Below are positions 6,322 to 13,533 of a stretch of 13,533 nt of DNA, one piece after another; the stretch's first letter is position 1, and each line of letters begins with the position of its first letter. The stretch is from an uncultured Salinimicrobium sp. (GTDB lineage: Bacteria; Bacteroidota; Bacteroidia; Flavobacteriales; Flavobacteriaceae), in the NCBI GenBank assembly GCA_946887025.1, contig CAMPJY010000065.1, positions 1-13,533 of the forward strand, written 5' to 3'. The notes below the pieces were generated by a model. It ran no database searches, was not told the origin of the DNA, and saw nothing but the letters and a program-made list of their open reading frames with translations. The position numbers were made by a program, and so were the translations under genes.

Positions 6322-8114
6322 TCTTTATCCTGATAGTGATGATAGATGATGCCCGCCCTGGATTTTCCCACTACAGCAGAAAGGTCTTCCAGGCTGGCTT
6401 CTTTTATGCGTTTTAAAGATCGAAAATGTTTCAGTAATTCCACCACTGTTTTTTCCCCAATCCCGCCAATGGTCTCCAGGTCGGTATTCAGGGCGCTGCT
6501 GCTGCGCTTGTTCCTGTGGAAGGTGATCCCGAACCGGTGGGCCTCGTTCCGCAATTGCTGAATGATCTTCAGGGTTTCGGATTTTTTATCAAGATACAAA
6601 GGAATTGAATCCCCCGGGTAAAAGATCTCCTCCAGCCGCTTGGCGATTCCTATGATGGCTATTTTTCCCCGTAGATCCAGCATTTCCAAAGCCTTTACAG
6701 CGGAAGACAGCTGACCTTTCCCCCCGTCTATGATGATGAGCTGCGGCAGGGGTTCCTCCTCATTCAGCAGCCTGCGATACCGCCGGAACACCACCTCCTC
6801 CATGGAAGCGAAATCATTGGGTCCCTCCACGGTTTTGATGTTGAATTTTCTGTAGTCTTTTTTACAGGGTTTCCCATCGCGGAACACCACACAGGCTGCC
6901 ACGGGATTGGTGCCCTGGATATTGGAGTTGTCAAAACATTCTATATGCCGCGGCTCCTCGTTCAGGCGCAGGTCCTTTTTCATCTGGGCCATGATCCGAT
7001 TCACATGTCGGTCCGGATCCACGATCTTCATCTGCTTGAAGCGTTCCTGGCGGAAATATTTCGCATTCCGGGTGGAGAGGTCCACAATCTGTTTCTTGTC
7101 CCCCAGCTTGGGCACCGTCACCTTGATATCCTCTCCCACATCCACTTTGAAAGGCACGTATATCTCTTTGGAATGAAACTGAAACCGCTGCCTGATCTCC
7201 GTGATCCCCAGCTCCAGCAGCTCCCTGTCGGTCTCGTCCAGCTTCTTCTTCATTTCAATGGTATGCGACCTGATGATGGATCCGTGCGACAGCTGAAGGA
7301 AATTCACATAGCCGTAGCCTTCGTCGCTGACGATGGAATACACATCCACATTGTTGATCTTCGGATTGACCACCGTGGATTTCGCCTGATAATTCTGAAG
7401 CACCTCGATCTTGGACTTTATTTCCTGGGCAGCCTCAAATTCCATGTTCTCCGCATGCTTCATCATCTGCTCCCTGAACTGTGTCAGGGATTCTTTGAAG
7501 TTCCCCTTCAGGATCTGCCGGATGGCCTCTATTTTATTGGAATATTCAGGCTCCGATTCCTTGTCTTCACAGGGTCCCAGACAATTCCCCAGATGATACT
7601 CCAGGCATACCTTATACTTCCCGCTGTCGATCTTTTCTTTGGAAAGATCATAGTTACAGGTCCGCAAGGGGTACACCTCCCGGATCAGGTCGAGGAGAAC
7701 GTTGATCGTCTTAAAACTGGTATAAGGCCCAAAATATTCGCTGCCGTCCTTCACTAAGTTTCGGGTGGGAAAGACTCTGGGGAAGCGTTCATTTTTGATA
7801 CAGATCCAGGGATAGGTCTTATCATCCTTCAGCAGCACGTTGAAGCGCGGCTGGTGTTTCTTGATCAGGTTGTTCTCCAGCAGCAGGGCGTCGGTTTCAG
7901 AAGCCACCACGATATGACGTATCTGGCGGATCTTCTTCACCATCACGCGGATGCGCTGGGTATCTATGTTTTTGTTGAAATAGGAGCTGACCCTCTTTTT
8001 GAGGTTTTTTGCCTTCCCCACGTAAAGGATCCTGCCGTCCTTATCGTAATACTGATATACTCCCGGCTTCTCCGGAAGGGTTTTTATCTGCAGCTCCAGT
8101 TCGGGAATTTCCAT
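6318..8114 (-). CDS. uvrC: UvrABC excinuclease subunit C
   Basis: UvrC makes both incisions around DNA lesions during nucleotide excision repair, after UvrA/UvrB loading. With the start at 8114 it is 598 aa, normal for the family. Domains in order: GIY-YIG nuclease (about 12-95; GVY 18-20, YVG 31-33, Arg41, Glu80); a four-cysteine cluster (Cys153, 170, 178, 182) as in Fe-S-binding UvrCs; a UVR helical motif (about 217-243) that contacts UvrB; an RNase H-like nuclease (about 250-540; Asp395 in FDNSN, Asp463 in IIDGGKGQ, His526 in NEAHRFG); and tandem helix-hairpin-helix DNA binding (about 542-595). The frame is open to 8213, but those 33 extra residues are encoded partly by a repeat and precede the usual MEIPELELQIKTLPEKPGVY start, so 8114 is preferred. 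The stop overlaps the patatin start by 4 nt. Confidence 0.97.
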   Translation of the reverse strand: MEIPELELQIKTLPEKPGVYQYYDKDGRILYVGKAKNLKKRVSSYFNKNIDTQRIRVMVKKIRQIRHIVVASETDALLLENNLIKKHQPRFNVLLKDDKTYPWICIKNERFPRVFPTRNLVKDGSEYFGPYTSFKTINVLLDLIREVYPLRTCNYDLSKEKIDSGKYKVCLEYHLGNCLGPCEDKESEPEYSNKIEAIRQILKGNFKESLTQFREQMMKHAENMEFEAAQEIKSKIEVLQNYQAKSTVVNPKINNVDVYSIVSDEGYGYVNFLQLSHGSIIRSHTIEMKKKLDETDRELLELGITEIRQRFQFHSKEIYVPFKVDVGEDIKVTVPKLGDKKQIVDLSTRNAKYFRQERFKQMKIVDPDRHVNRIMAQMKKDLRLNEEPRHIECFDNSNIQGTNPVAACVVFRDGKPCKKDYRKFNIKTVEGPNDFASMEEVVFRRYRRLLNEEEPLPQLIIIDGGKGQLSSAVKALEMLDLRGKIAIIGIAKRLEEIFYPGDSIPLYLDKKSETLKIIQQLRNEAHRFGITFHRNKRSSSALNTDLETIGGIGEKTVVELLKHFRSLKRIKEASLEDLSAVVGKSRAGIIYHHYQDKE

Positions 8115-8120
8115 GCGTTT

Positions 8121-8128
8121 CAAAGGTA
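8121..8128 (-). promoter_or_regulatory. Candidate -7 element directly upstream of uvrC
   Basis: TACCTTTG on the minus strand matches TAnnTTTG exactly and ends 6 nt before the uvrC ATG at 8114, so the transcript would be nearly leaderless. A TTG exists 22 nt further upstream, a little beyond the usual spacing. The position also argues against translation starting at 8213. Confidence 0.45.
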
Positions 8129-8183
8129 AAAATAAAAGAAACAGGGTTACCAATCCAAAGAGCAAATAATGCACCAAAATACC

Positions 8184-8213
8184 GTGGAGACGCAATGCAT
8201 TGCCTCTCCCCAC
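8184..8213. repeat. GACGCAATG-type palindromic repeat, copy 3 (uvrC / protease divergent region)
   Basis: The sequence GTGGAGACGCAATG followed by CATTGCCTCTCCCCAC is a third near-palindrome. It shares the central GAGACGCAATGCATTGC with copy 1. It lies between the divergent uvrC and the small protease gene. The remainder of this 164-nt divergent region also has a small CATATT/AATATG inverted repeat (8224-8241) and no further gene. Confidence 0.7.
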
Positions 8214-8278
8214 CCGGATCCCGCATATTTTTCAGAATATGTTAAGATTATTGCGCCTCCGTTTTACTAACTTGCGTT

Positions 8279-8704
8279 ATGGAGAAAAAAAAGATAGGTC
8301 GTTTTGACAGGGCCGACTTCCCTGATCTGCACCTAAACGATATTTCTATAAAAATTGATACCGGGGCCTATACTTCCTCGATCCACTGCGATAATATCAC
8401 CGAAGAGGAGGATGTATTGAGGTGCACTTTCCTGGATGAGGAACATCCCCTGTACAATGGAAAGGAATTCGTTTTCCATGACTACGATGTGGTGTTTGTA
8501 CGCAGCAGCAACGGGATGGTACAGAAAAGGTACCAGATCATTTCGAAAATAAAATTGTTCGACAAGATTTACAAAATTTCACTTTCTTTGGCGGCCCGTC
8601 AGGAGATGCGTTTTCCGGTATTGCTTGGGCGCAAATTCTTAACGAAAAAATTCATAGTAGATACCGAATACTTTGACCTTTCCTTCAATTCCAAGAACAA
8701 ATGA
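8279..8704 (+). CDS. Retropepsin-like protease of the 'ATP-dependent zinc protease' family (RimB-like)
   Basis: This 141-aa cytoplasmic protein has no signal peptide or membrane segment. It shows the family hallmarks of PF05618-type proteins: [14 protein letters not shown] (Asp27-Thr-Gly-Ala30, His36, Cys37), an RRYxI-like strand (KRYQI), and [15 protein letters not shown] (107-121). DTGA with a partnering LLGR motif is the signature of a retropepsin-type aspartyl protease fold; the database name 'ATP-dependent zinc protease' is historical. In Pseudomonas the RimK-adjacent protease RimB belongs to this kind of protein. Its stop overlaps the rimK start as ATGA (8701-8704), so the two are very probably translationally coupled. 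This suggests a role in processing glutamate tails made by RimK, which is inferred from context and not shown here. Confidence 0.85.
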   Translation: MEKKKIGRFDRADFPDLHLNDISIKIDTGAYTSSIHCDNITEEEDVLRCTFLDEEHPLYNGKEFVFHDYDVVFVRSSNGMVQKRYQIISKIKLFDKIYKISLSLAARQEMRFPVLLGRKFLTKKFIVDTEYFDLSFNSKNK

Positions 8705-9573
8705 ATATTAAAATTCTTTCCAGGAACTCTAACCTCTATTCTACCCAACGCCTGATTGAGGCAGCCAAAAAGCGAAACCATAAGGTGGAGGTGATCGACC
8801 CGCTGAAATGCGATCTGATCATTGAAAAAAAGCACCCTTCCATCTTCTACAGAGGGCGACAACTGGTAGAGACCGATGCGGTGATCCCGCGTATCGGGGC
8901 TTCCGTCACCTTCTACGGCACGGCGGTGGTCCGTCAGTTTGAGATGATGGGGGTATTTACCACCACCGAATCCCAGTCCCTGGTAAAGAGTCGCGATAAG
9001 CTGCGAAGCCTGCAGCTGCTCTCCCGCGCCAGGCTGGGGCTTCCTAAAACGGTTTTCACCAACTATTCCAAGGATGTCGGAGAAGTCATAGATCATGTGG
9101 GAGGCGCACCCCTGATCATCAAATTGCTGGAGGGGACGCAGGGCCTGGGGGTGGTACTTGCAGAAACCAAGAATGCAGCCGAGTCGGTGATAGAAGCCTT
9201 CAACGGATTACAGGCCAGGGTCATTGTACAGGAGTTCATCAAGGAAGCCGGAGGGGCGGATATCCGAGCGCTTGTGGTTGATGGGCACGTGGTGGGCGCC
9301 ATGAAACGGCAGGGAAAAGAAGGGGAATTCCGCTCCAACCTTCATCGTGGGGGCACCGCTTCCGTGATCCAGCTGACAGACGAAGAAGAAAACGCCGCCA
9401 TCAAAGCCGCCAAGGCAATGGGCCTCGGCGTCGCAGGAGTCGACATGCTCCAGAGCGCCAGGGGTCCGCTTATCCTGGAAGTCAACTCTTCCCCCGGCCT
9501 CGAAGGCATAGAAGCCGCTACAGGGAAGGATATTGCGAAGTCTATTATAAGGTATATTGAGAGGAGCTTGTAG
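8701..9573 (+). CDS. rimK: RimK-type ATP-grasp glutamate ligase (ribosomal protein S6 modification)
   Basis: RimK ligases add glutamate residues to the C-terminus of ribosomal protein S6 using ATP. The 290-aa length fits E. coli-type RimK. The N-terminal pre-ATP-grasp domain spans about 1-95. The ATP-grasp fold follows, with the nucleotide-binding [13 protein letters not shown] (139-151, Lys141), the hinge VQEFI (176-180, Glu178), and Mg ligands Asp248 (AGVDML), Glu260 and Asn262 ([15 protein letters not shown]). The stretch FRSNLHRGG (210-218) is the characteristic RimK substrate and phosphate loop. It lies in a coupled pair with the upstream protease and 233 nt before an aspartoacylase-family gene. 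A relative such as LysX or another amino-acid ligase is less likely, given the length and partner genes. Confidence 0.93.
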   Translation: MNIKILSRNSNLYSTQRLIEAAKKRNHKVEVIDPLKCDLIIEKKHPSIFYRGRQLVETDAVIPRIGASVTFYGTAVVRQFEMMGVFTTTESQSLVKSRDKLRSLQLLSRARLGLPKTVFTNYSKDVGEVIDHVGGAPLIIKLLEGTQGLGVVLAETKNAAESVIEAFNGLQARVIVQEFIKEAGGADIRALVVDGHVVGAMKRQGKEGEFRSNLHRGGTASVIQLTDEEENAAIKAAKAMGLGVAGVDMLQSARGPLILEVNSSPGLEGIEAATGKDIAKSIIRYIERSL

Positions 9574-9703
9574 GAGGATAAAATCCCAATAAAATAAATT
9601 CCAAATTCCAAAAAAGGCTAATGAAATCCCCATAAATATAATCCCTATTCCAATTCCGGAGCTCTTTACTCTTTTGTATCTTTCCCTCTGAACAATTCAG
9701 AAT

Positions 9704-9759
9704 TGAATTTGGAATTTGGAATTTGGAATTTGGAATTTGGAATTTGGAATTTGGAATTT
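9704..9759. repeat. 7-bp tandem repeat GGAATTT
   Basis: Seven perfect GGAATTT units lie at 9711-9759, preceded by one unit with a single change (TGAATTT) and followed by decaying units to about 9797. Two units in the opposite orientation (AAATTCC) occur near 9598-9610, so inverted copies flank about 90 nt of otherwise plain sequence. The array ends about 10-45 nt upstream of the start at 9807 and sits in the gap after rimK. Such arrays can change length by slippage. Confidence 0.9.
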
Positions 9760-9806
9760 GAGTTTTGGATTTTGAATTTTGGAATTTTTTGAAATTTACA
9801 CCATTA

Positions 9807-10811
9807 ATGGCTTCTATAGACGAAAACAATGTCCTTGAAATCTTAGGAAAAAGAATTCCTCCGGGGAAAGGCACCACCATCAACTTCAATATGGCAAAGC
9901 TGTACACCTCCAATTCGGTGGATGTGCCCATAATCATAGAACGCTCCAGGAAACCCGGCCCCGTCATTCTTATTACAGCGGGGATCCATGGCGATGAGAT
10001 CAACGGCGTGGAGGTGGTCCGCCAGCTCATCGCAAAGGAAATAAACAAGCCTGCCAGGGGGACAATCATCTGTATTCCCATTATCAACATCTTCGGATTC
10101 CTGAGCATGAATCGCGATTTCCCTGACGGCAGGGACCTGAACCGCGTCTTCCCCGGAACCAAGAACGGATCCCTGGCAAGCCGCTTTGCCTACCAGTTCG
10201 TTCAGAAAATATTACCAGTAGCCGACTTCTGTCTGGATTTCCACACCGGGGGCGCCAGCAGATTCAATGCGGCGCAGATCAGGATCAAGAAGGGCGAGAA
10301 CAATGCCCTGCACTACGCCAAGATCTTCAATGCCCCGTTTACGATCCTGTCCAAGACCATCACCAAATCCTACAGGGAAACCTGTTATCGGCTGGGGAAA
10401 CCCGTTTTGCTCTTCGAAGGCGGAAAATCCAAGGACAGCAACAAGACCATCGCCAAACACGGGGTGGATGGGGTGATGCGGATCCTGGATCATTTTGAAA
10501 TGCTCCGCCCTAAGTTTGAAGTCCCGGAAACCACTTCAGAAAGCGTGCTTATCGAATATTCCTCCTGGATCAGGGCTAAGTACAGCGGACTATTGCATAT
10601 AAAGATCCCCTGCGGAAAACATGTGGAAAAAGGGGAATACATCGCCACCATCACCGATCCGTATGGGAAGCTCAGGCACCGGGTGAAGGCTCCGAACGAG
10701 GGCTATATCATCAATGTGAATGAATCCCCCATCGTGTACCAGGGCGATGCCATCTTCCATCTCTCCATTCCGCAGAAGAATTATGACGAGGAGGCAATGA
10801 CGCATGAATAA
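9807..10811 (+). CDS. Succinylglutamate desuccinylase/aspartoacylase-family (M14-like) zinc hydrolase
   Basis: This 334-aa cytoplasmic zinc enzyme carries GIHGDEINGVEV (His61, Glu64), DGRDLNRVFPG (107-117) and DFHTGG (His146), together the zinc and substrate site of the AstE/AspA group. LLFEGGK (Glu204) is a likely catalytic glutamate. A C-terminal beta-barrel-like region (about 257-320) with SGLLHIKIPCGKHVEKGE is typical of this subfamily. The frame is open from 9765, but the first 14 codons come from the GGAATTT repeat, so Met at 9807 (MASIDENN) is preferred. It follows the protease-rimK pair and precedes the folate gene by 9 nt. Family enzymes deacylate amino acids such as succinylglutamate or N-acetylaspartate. 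Next to rimK, and with no arginine succinyltransferase genes visible, an AST pathway role is doubtful and glutamyl-tail trimming is a reasonable alternative. Confidence 0.88.
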   Translation: MASIDENNVLEILGKRIPPGKGTTINFNMAKLYTSNSVDVPIIIERSRKPGPVILITAGIHGDEINGVEVVRQLIAKEINKPARGTIICIPIINIFGFLSMNRDFPDGRDLNRVFPGTKNGSLASRFAYQFVQKILPVADFCLDFHTGGASRFNAAQIRIKKGENNALHYAKIFNAPFTILSKTITKSYRETCYRLGKPVLLFEGGKSKDSNKTIAKHGVDGVMRILDHFEMLRPKFEVPETTSESVLIEYSSWIRAKYSGLLHIKIPCGKHVEKGEYIATITDPYGKLRHRVKAPNEGYIINVNESPIVYQGDAIFHLSIPQKNYDEEAMTHE

Positions 10812-10820
10812 AGCAATCCC

Positions 10821-11387
10821 ATGAAAAACCAGCTTCGCATAAAATATAAAAAACTCCGACAGCAGCTCAGTCCCGAACAGCTCGAGGACCTCAGCCTGGA
10901 AATTGCCAACAGGACTCTGGAGCTTCCCATCTGGGAGCTCAGTTTTTACCATCTCTTCCTCAGTATTTCCGAAAAAAGGGAAATTGACACCGAACCCTTG
11001 CTCCACATCCTTCAGGGCAAGGACAAGAACGTGGTGCTTTCAAAGAGTGATTTCGAAACCCACAGGCTCACCAATTACCTGCTAACCGATTCGACGCTGA
11101 TAAAGAAGAATCAGTGGGGGATCCCGGAGCCACAGGGCGGAATTGAGGTCGCCCCACATCAGATCGAGGTGGTGTTCATCCCGCTGCTGGCATTCGACCT
11201 GAAGGGGCACCGGGTAGGCTACGGGAAGGGGTTCTACGATCGTTTCCTTTCCGCCTGTACTATGGATACGCTGAAGGTGGGACTCTCCTTCTTCGAACCC
11301 GAAAAGGAGATCCCGGGCATCCTCAGCAGTGATGTGCCTTTGGATTTTTGTGTGACCCCGGAGAGGGTCTATAAGTTTCAATCCTGA
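10821..11387 (+). CDS. fau: 5-Formyltetrahydrofolate cyclo-ligase
   Basis: This cytoplasmic enzyme converts 5-formyl-THF to 5,10-methenyl-THF with ATP, returning stored folate to one-carbon metabolism. The 188-aa size is standard. Recognisable elements are the basic N-terminal helix (RIKYKKLRQQL), WGIPEP (99-104) and the diagnostic C-terminal motif GHRVGYGKGFYDRFL (129-143), with Asp126 just before it. It starts 9 nt after the desuccinylase-family gene, so the two are probably cotranscribed; no functional link between them is evident. A weak AGGTT/AACCT hairpin at 11389-11402 follows the stop codon but lacks a U-tract. Confidence 0.95.
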   Translation: MKNQLRIKYKKLRQQLSPEQLEDLSLEIANRTLELPIWELSFYHLFLSISEKREIDTEPLLHILQGKDKNVVLSKSDFETHRLTNYLLTDSTLIKKNQWGIPEPQGGIEVAPHQIEVVFIPLLAFDLKGHRVGYGKGFYDRFLSACTMDTLKVGLSFFEPEKEIPGILSSDVPLDFCVTPERVYKFQS

Positions 11388-11419
11388 CAGGTTCAAAAAC
11401 CTATTTGGACTATCAAAAA

Positions 11420-11427
11420 TATATTTG
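11420..11427 (+). promoter_or_regulatory. Candidate -7 element of the kinase-regulator operon
   Basis: TATATTTG is an exact TAnnTTTG match 49 nt before the kinase start codon, implying a start near 11434 and a leader of about 43 nt. No TTG is found at the ideal -33 distance. It suggests the kinase is transcribed separately from the folate gene. Confidence 0.45.
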
Positions 11428-11476
11428 TGAAATCTGAGTTATTACTTTACTTTTAAACCTACCAATCAGCAACCTG

Positions 11477-12928
11477 ATGCTCAACGACCTGCAGCTAAAT
11501 TCCATTCTAGAAGACTTTGATGTTGCTTTTTGGAAAATCAACCTTTACACCAAGAAGATCACCTGGTCCCCGCATTTCAATTCCCTGGTAGGGAATCCCG
11601 ACACCGGGGAAGACAATTTCACTTATTTTCTCAACGAAATCCTTCATAAGGATTACCGCTACGATTTCAGGGAACACTTTGAGAACCTGACTTCGATTTC
11701 GGCGCCCTTCAGCCTGGAGCTGCGCCTGAAGCTGGAGAATGGAAAATACCGCTGGTTCGAATGCCGTAACCTCAAGAGCCGGGAGAAAGGACTTGGGGAT
11801 TCCGCCGTGCTGCTGTTTGTCAACATACATCAGGCAAAGCGCGATCAGTATACCATTGAGGAAAACTTCTTCTATTATCGCGAGACTGCCGAAATGACCT
11901 CTACAGGTGGCTGGTACCTCGACGTGCTAACCGATAGTGTGTATTGGGATAACGTCACCAAACGCATCCTGGACTGCCCTGTGGATTACGAGCCCCAGCC
12001 GCAGGACAAGCTGAAATTCTACTCCCCCGAACATCAGGAAAAAGCCCAGGCGCTGTTTACCAAGTGTGCTAAATACGGGATCCCCTTTATGGTGGAGATC
12101 AAGATGCTCACCCTGCACAACCGCGAATTCTGGATCAAGGCTGCGGGTAAACCCGTCTACAGCAATGAGCAGGAGATCATCGGGATCAGGGGAGTATTTC
12201 AGGATATAGATGAGAACAAGACCAATGAACTCAACCTGCAGAACTCCCTGGACATCATAGCCACGCAGAACTCCCGCCTCTTCAATTTCGCCCATATCGT
12301 CTCCCATAACCTCAGGTCCCACAGCAGTAACCTGAGCCTTATCACTCAGCTGCTGAAGGAGGCGAAAACTGCAGAGGACAAGCTGGACCTGATCGCCAAT
12401 GTGGACCATATTTCTGGGAACCTCGACATTGCGATCCGTCAGCTGAACGATCTGGTGACTCGGCAGGAGACCCTGAAAAAGGAGCTCAGGACGGTGCCCT
12501 TCAAAAACGCGCTGGACGTCGTGATCGCCTCTACTTCCTCCCTTATCAACAGGGAAAATGCGCAGATCATCGCTGATTTCGATGCGTTGAACGAAATTAA
12601 TTACATTTCAGAATATCTGGAGAGTATTTTACTAAATTTGATCACGAATGCCATCAGATATAAGCAGCCGGGACGTAAACCGGTAATCTATATCCAGACC
12701 TACAAAGAGAACGGAAACAGCTTTCTGGAGGTCAGTGACAACGGCATGGGAATCGATCTTGCCCAGCATGGCGACAAAATGTTCGGCATGTACAAGACCT
12801 TCCACCGTCACCCGGAGGCCAAGGGAATCGGCCTGTTCATCACCAAGAATCAGGTGGAGACCATGGGCGGGGAAATATCGGTAACCAGCACCGTCAATAT
12901 TGGCACCACGTTTAAAATCAAATTCTAG
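11477..12928 (+). CDS. Cytoplasmic PAS-domain sensor histidine kinase
   Basis: The 483-aa protein has no signal peptide or transmembrane helix, so it senses an internal signal. There are two PAS-like domains (about 10-120 and 135-248; the second ends in the PAC-like REFWIKAAGKPVYSNEQEIIGIRGVFQDID). The dimerisation/phosphoacceptor helix has His277 in AHIVSHNLRSHSSN, a Bacteroidetes-style H-box in which the usual SHELRTPL is altered. The catalytic domain has an N-box (ILLNLITNAIRYK, Asn387), a G1 box (DNGMGID, 421-427) and a G2 box (KGIGLFITKNQVE, 449-461), so it should be an active kinase. The response regulator begins 6 nt after the stop codon and is the obvious partner. The ligand of the PAS domains cannot be told from sequence. 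Confidence 0.93.
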   Translation: MLNDLQLNSILEDFDVAFWKINLYTKKITWSPHFNSLVGNPDTGEDNFTYFLNEILHKDYRYDFREHFENLTSISAPFSLELRLKLENGKYRWFECRNLKSREKGLGDSAVLLFVNIHQAKRDQYTIEENFFYYRETAEMTSTGGWYLDVLTDSVYWDNVTKRILDCPVDYEPQPQDKLKFYSPEHQEKAQALFTKCAKYGIPFMVEIKMLTLHNREFWIKAAGKPVYSNEQEIIGIRGVFQDIDENKTNELNLQNSLDIIATQNSRLFNFAHIVSHNLRSHSSNLSLITQLLKEAKTAEDKLDLIANVDHISGNLDIAIRQLNDLVTRQETLKKELRTVPFKNALDVVIASTSSLINRENAQIIADFDALNEINYISEYLESILLNLITNAIRYKQPGRKPVIYIQTYKENGNSFLEVSDNGMGIDLAQHGDKMFGMYKTFHRHPEAKGIGLFITKNQVETMGGEISVTSTVNIGTTFKIKF

Positions 12929-12934
12929 CGTCCT

Positions 12935-13345
12935 ATGAAACCGATCGAACTGGCATGTATCATTGATGATGATAAGATATATGTAAACCTGGTCAAGAAA
13001 ATCATTGAGATCAAGAAGCTGTCCCAGAACCTGATCATCTTCAAAAATGGGAAGGAAGCCCTTGATTATTTTAAAGCCATTCTGGAAAACCTCACGGAAG
13101 ATCGCCTGCCAGACATCATCTTCCTGGATCTCAACATGCCTGTTATGGATGGCTGGGAATTCCTGAGTGAGTTCATCAAGATCAAGAACAATTTCAACAA
13201 GAAGATCACGCTATACGTGGTGAGCAGCTCCATCGATCCCCGCGATCTGGAACGCGCCAAATCCTTCAATATGGTTACCGATTACCTGATCAAGCCGATT
13301 GAGCTCAAGAAGTTCGAGAAGATATTTGACAGGGAGGTGGCGTAA
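12935..13345 (+). CDS. Single-domain response regulator (CheY/Rcp1-like receiver)
   Basis: This 136-aa protein consists only of a receiver domain. Acidic residues Asp11-Asp13 hold Mg, Asp65 in IIFLDLNMPVMDGWEF is the phosphoacceptor, Ser97-98 (YVVSSS) replaces the usual Thr/Ser switch, and Lys120-Pro121 (YLIKPI) is the conserved lysine loop. There is no output domain, so it must signal through protein contacts or pass phosphate on. Its place 6 nt after the kinase shows an operon. The extended loop before beta-3 (about 50-60, ENLTEDRLPD) resembles Rcp1-type receivers that pair with PAS or phytochrome kinases. Confidence 0.94.
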   Translation: MKPIELACIIDDDKIYVNLVKKIIEIKKLSQNLIIFKNGKEALDYFKAILENLTEDRLPDIIFLDLNMPVMDGWEFLSEFIKIKNNFNKKITLYVVSSSIDPRDLERAKSFNMVTDYLIKPIELKKFEKIFDREVA

Positions 13346-13379
13346 TTTTCTTTAACTATTCCATTTTGAGCAAATCCAA

Positions 13380-13441
13380 ATTGGGCTAAAGCCCAGGGAG
13401 GGGTTAATTTCATGCCCTCTGGCTAAAAGCCAGAGGCAATT
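13380..13441 (+). repeat. GGCTAAAGCC two-hairpin module, copy B
   Basis: This 62-nt module has the same spacing as copy A2: ATTGGGCTAAAGCCC, a 20-nt spacer, then a 9-bp stem (CCTCTGGCT with AGCCAGAGG, 13416-13436) and CAATT. It begins 34 nt after the response regulator stop codon. The terminal stem differs from A1 and A2 at paired positions. Confidence 0.75.
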
Positions 13442-13479
13442 CATCATTTGGACCAGCGGCGGAACCCGTAAATGCTGTC

Positions 13480-13533
13480 ACGGCGATCTGGAGATCGCCA
13501 CCCGATGGGTCCAAATCTGGAGATTTGGACCAG
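13480..13533. repeat. ATCTCCAGAT double-hairpin element, copy 2 (inverted, reaches window end)
   Basis: This is the reverse complement of 4024-4077 with only a few differences. Two hairpins are seen: GGCGATC...GATCGCC (13482-13499) and GGTCCAAATC...GATTTGGACC (13508-13531). The G-C pair of the longer stem in copy 1 is an A-T pair here. The element may continue beyond the window edge. Confidence 0.8.

Noticed and set aside
6945..7757. 270-codon plus-strand open frame opposite uvrC
   Set aside because: It is antisense to the RNase H-like and UVR regions of a well-supported uvrC; the composition (rich in His, Leu, Ile, Phe) is that of a reverse-complement frame.
8215..8278. Promoter for the small protease gene
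   Set aside because: Only TAACTTG close to the ATG resembles a -7 box and no -33 element is correctly spaced, so it is not listed as a feature.
9545..10162. 205-codon minus-strand frame with an IPNSKFQ repeat
   Set aside because: The peptide repeat is only the translation of the GGAATTT DNA array, and the rest is antisense to the M14-like gene and rimK end.

Overview
The window looks like chromosomal DNA of a marine-type member of the Flavobacteriaceae (Bacteroidetes). This is inferred from protein style (patatin fused to a BamA-like barrel, a DUF3108 protein, a Flavobacteria-type PAS histidine kinase with an SHNLRS H-box), from near-perfect Bacteroidetes -7 promoter elements (TAnnTTTG), and from weak or absent Shine-Dalgarno sequences. 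GC content looks moderate by eye; the genus cannot be named from the sequence alone. No tRNA, rRNA, CRISPR array, transposase or phage gene was seen.

Left part, all on the minus strand (36-3481): an exported DUF3108 protein, then the tyrosine-catabolic pair hmgA -> hppD (in transcription order, hmgA first). HppD makes homogentisate from 4-hydroxyphenylpyruvate and HmgA opens its ring, so the two genes encode successive steps. A hairpin terminator and a good promoter separate hppD from the DUF3108 gene, and a perfect GAAAACGTTTTC palindrome sits at the presumed hmgA transcription start.

Positions 3482-4095 form a gene-free island of about 600 bp packed with repeats: two head-to-head GGCTAAAGCC modules, a GACGCAATG palindrome, a degenerate 11-bp tandem array, and a two-hairpin element. 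Related copies recur at 2279, 8184 and at the right edge (13380-13533).

Middle, minus strand (4096-8114): uvrC (nucleotide excision repair) overlaps by 4 nt a gene for a patatin-POTRA-beta-barrel outer-membrane protein. The uvrC start is corrected here to 8114.

Right part, plus strand (8279-13345): a small retropepsin-like 'ATP-dependent zinc protease' gene overlaps rimK by 4 nt. These are followed, after a 7-bp tandem repeat, by an M14-like succinylglutamate desuccinylase/aspartoacylase-family gene, then 5-formyltetrahydrofolate cyclo-ligase. RimK adds glutamates to ribosomal protein S6, and the two hydrolases beside it are plausible trimming enzymes, which makes this the most interesting functional hypothesis in the window. 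The region ends with a cytoplasmic PAS-PAS histidine kinase and a single-domain response regulator 6 nt downstream, a two-component phosphorelay pair.

The strongest unexplained signals are non-coding: dispersed hairpin elements whose stems differ between copies but keep pairing, and the 11-bp-period array. No wholly new protein system can be asserted from the sequence alone.
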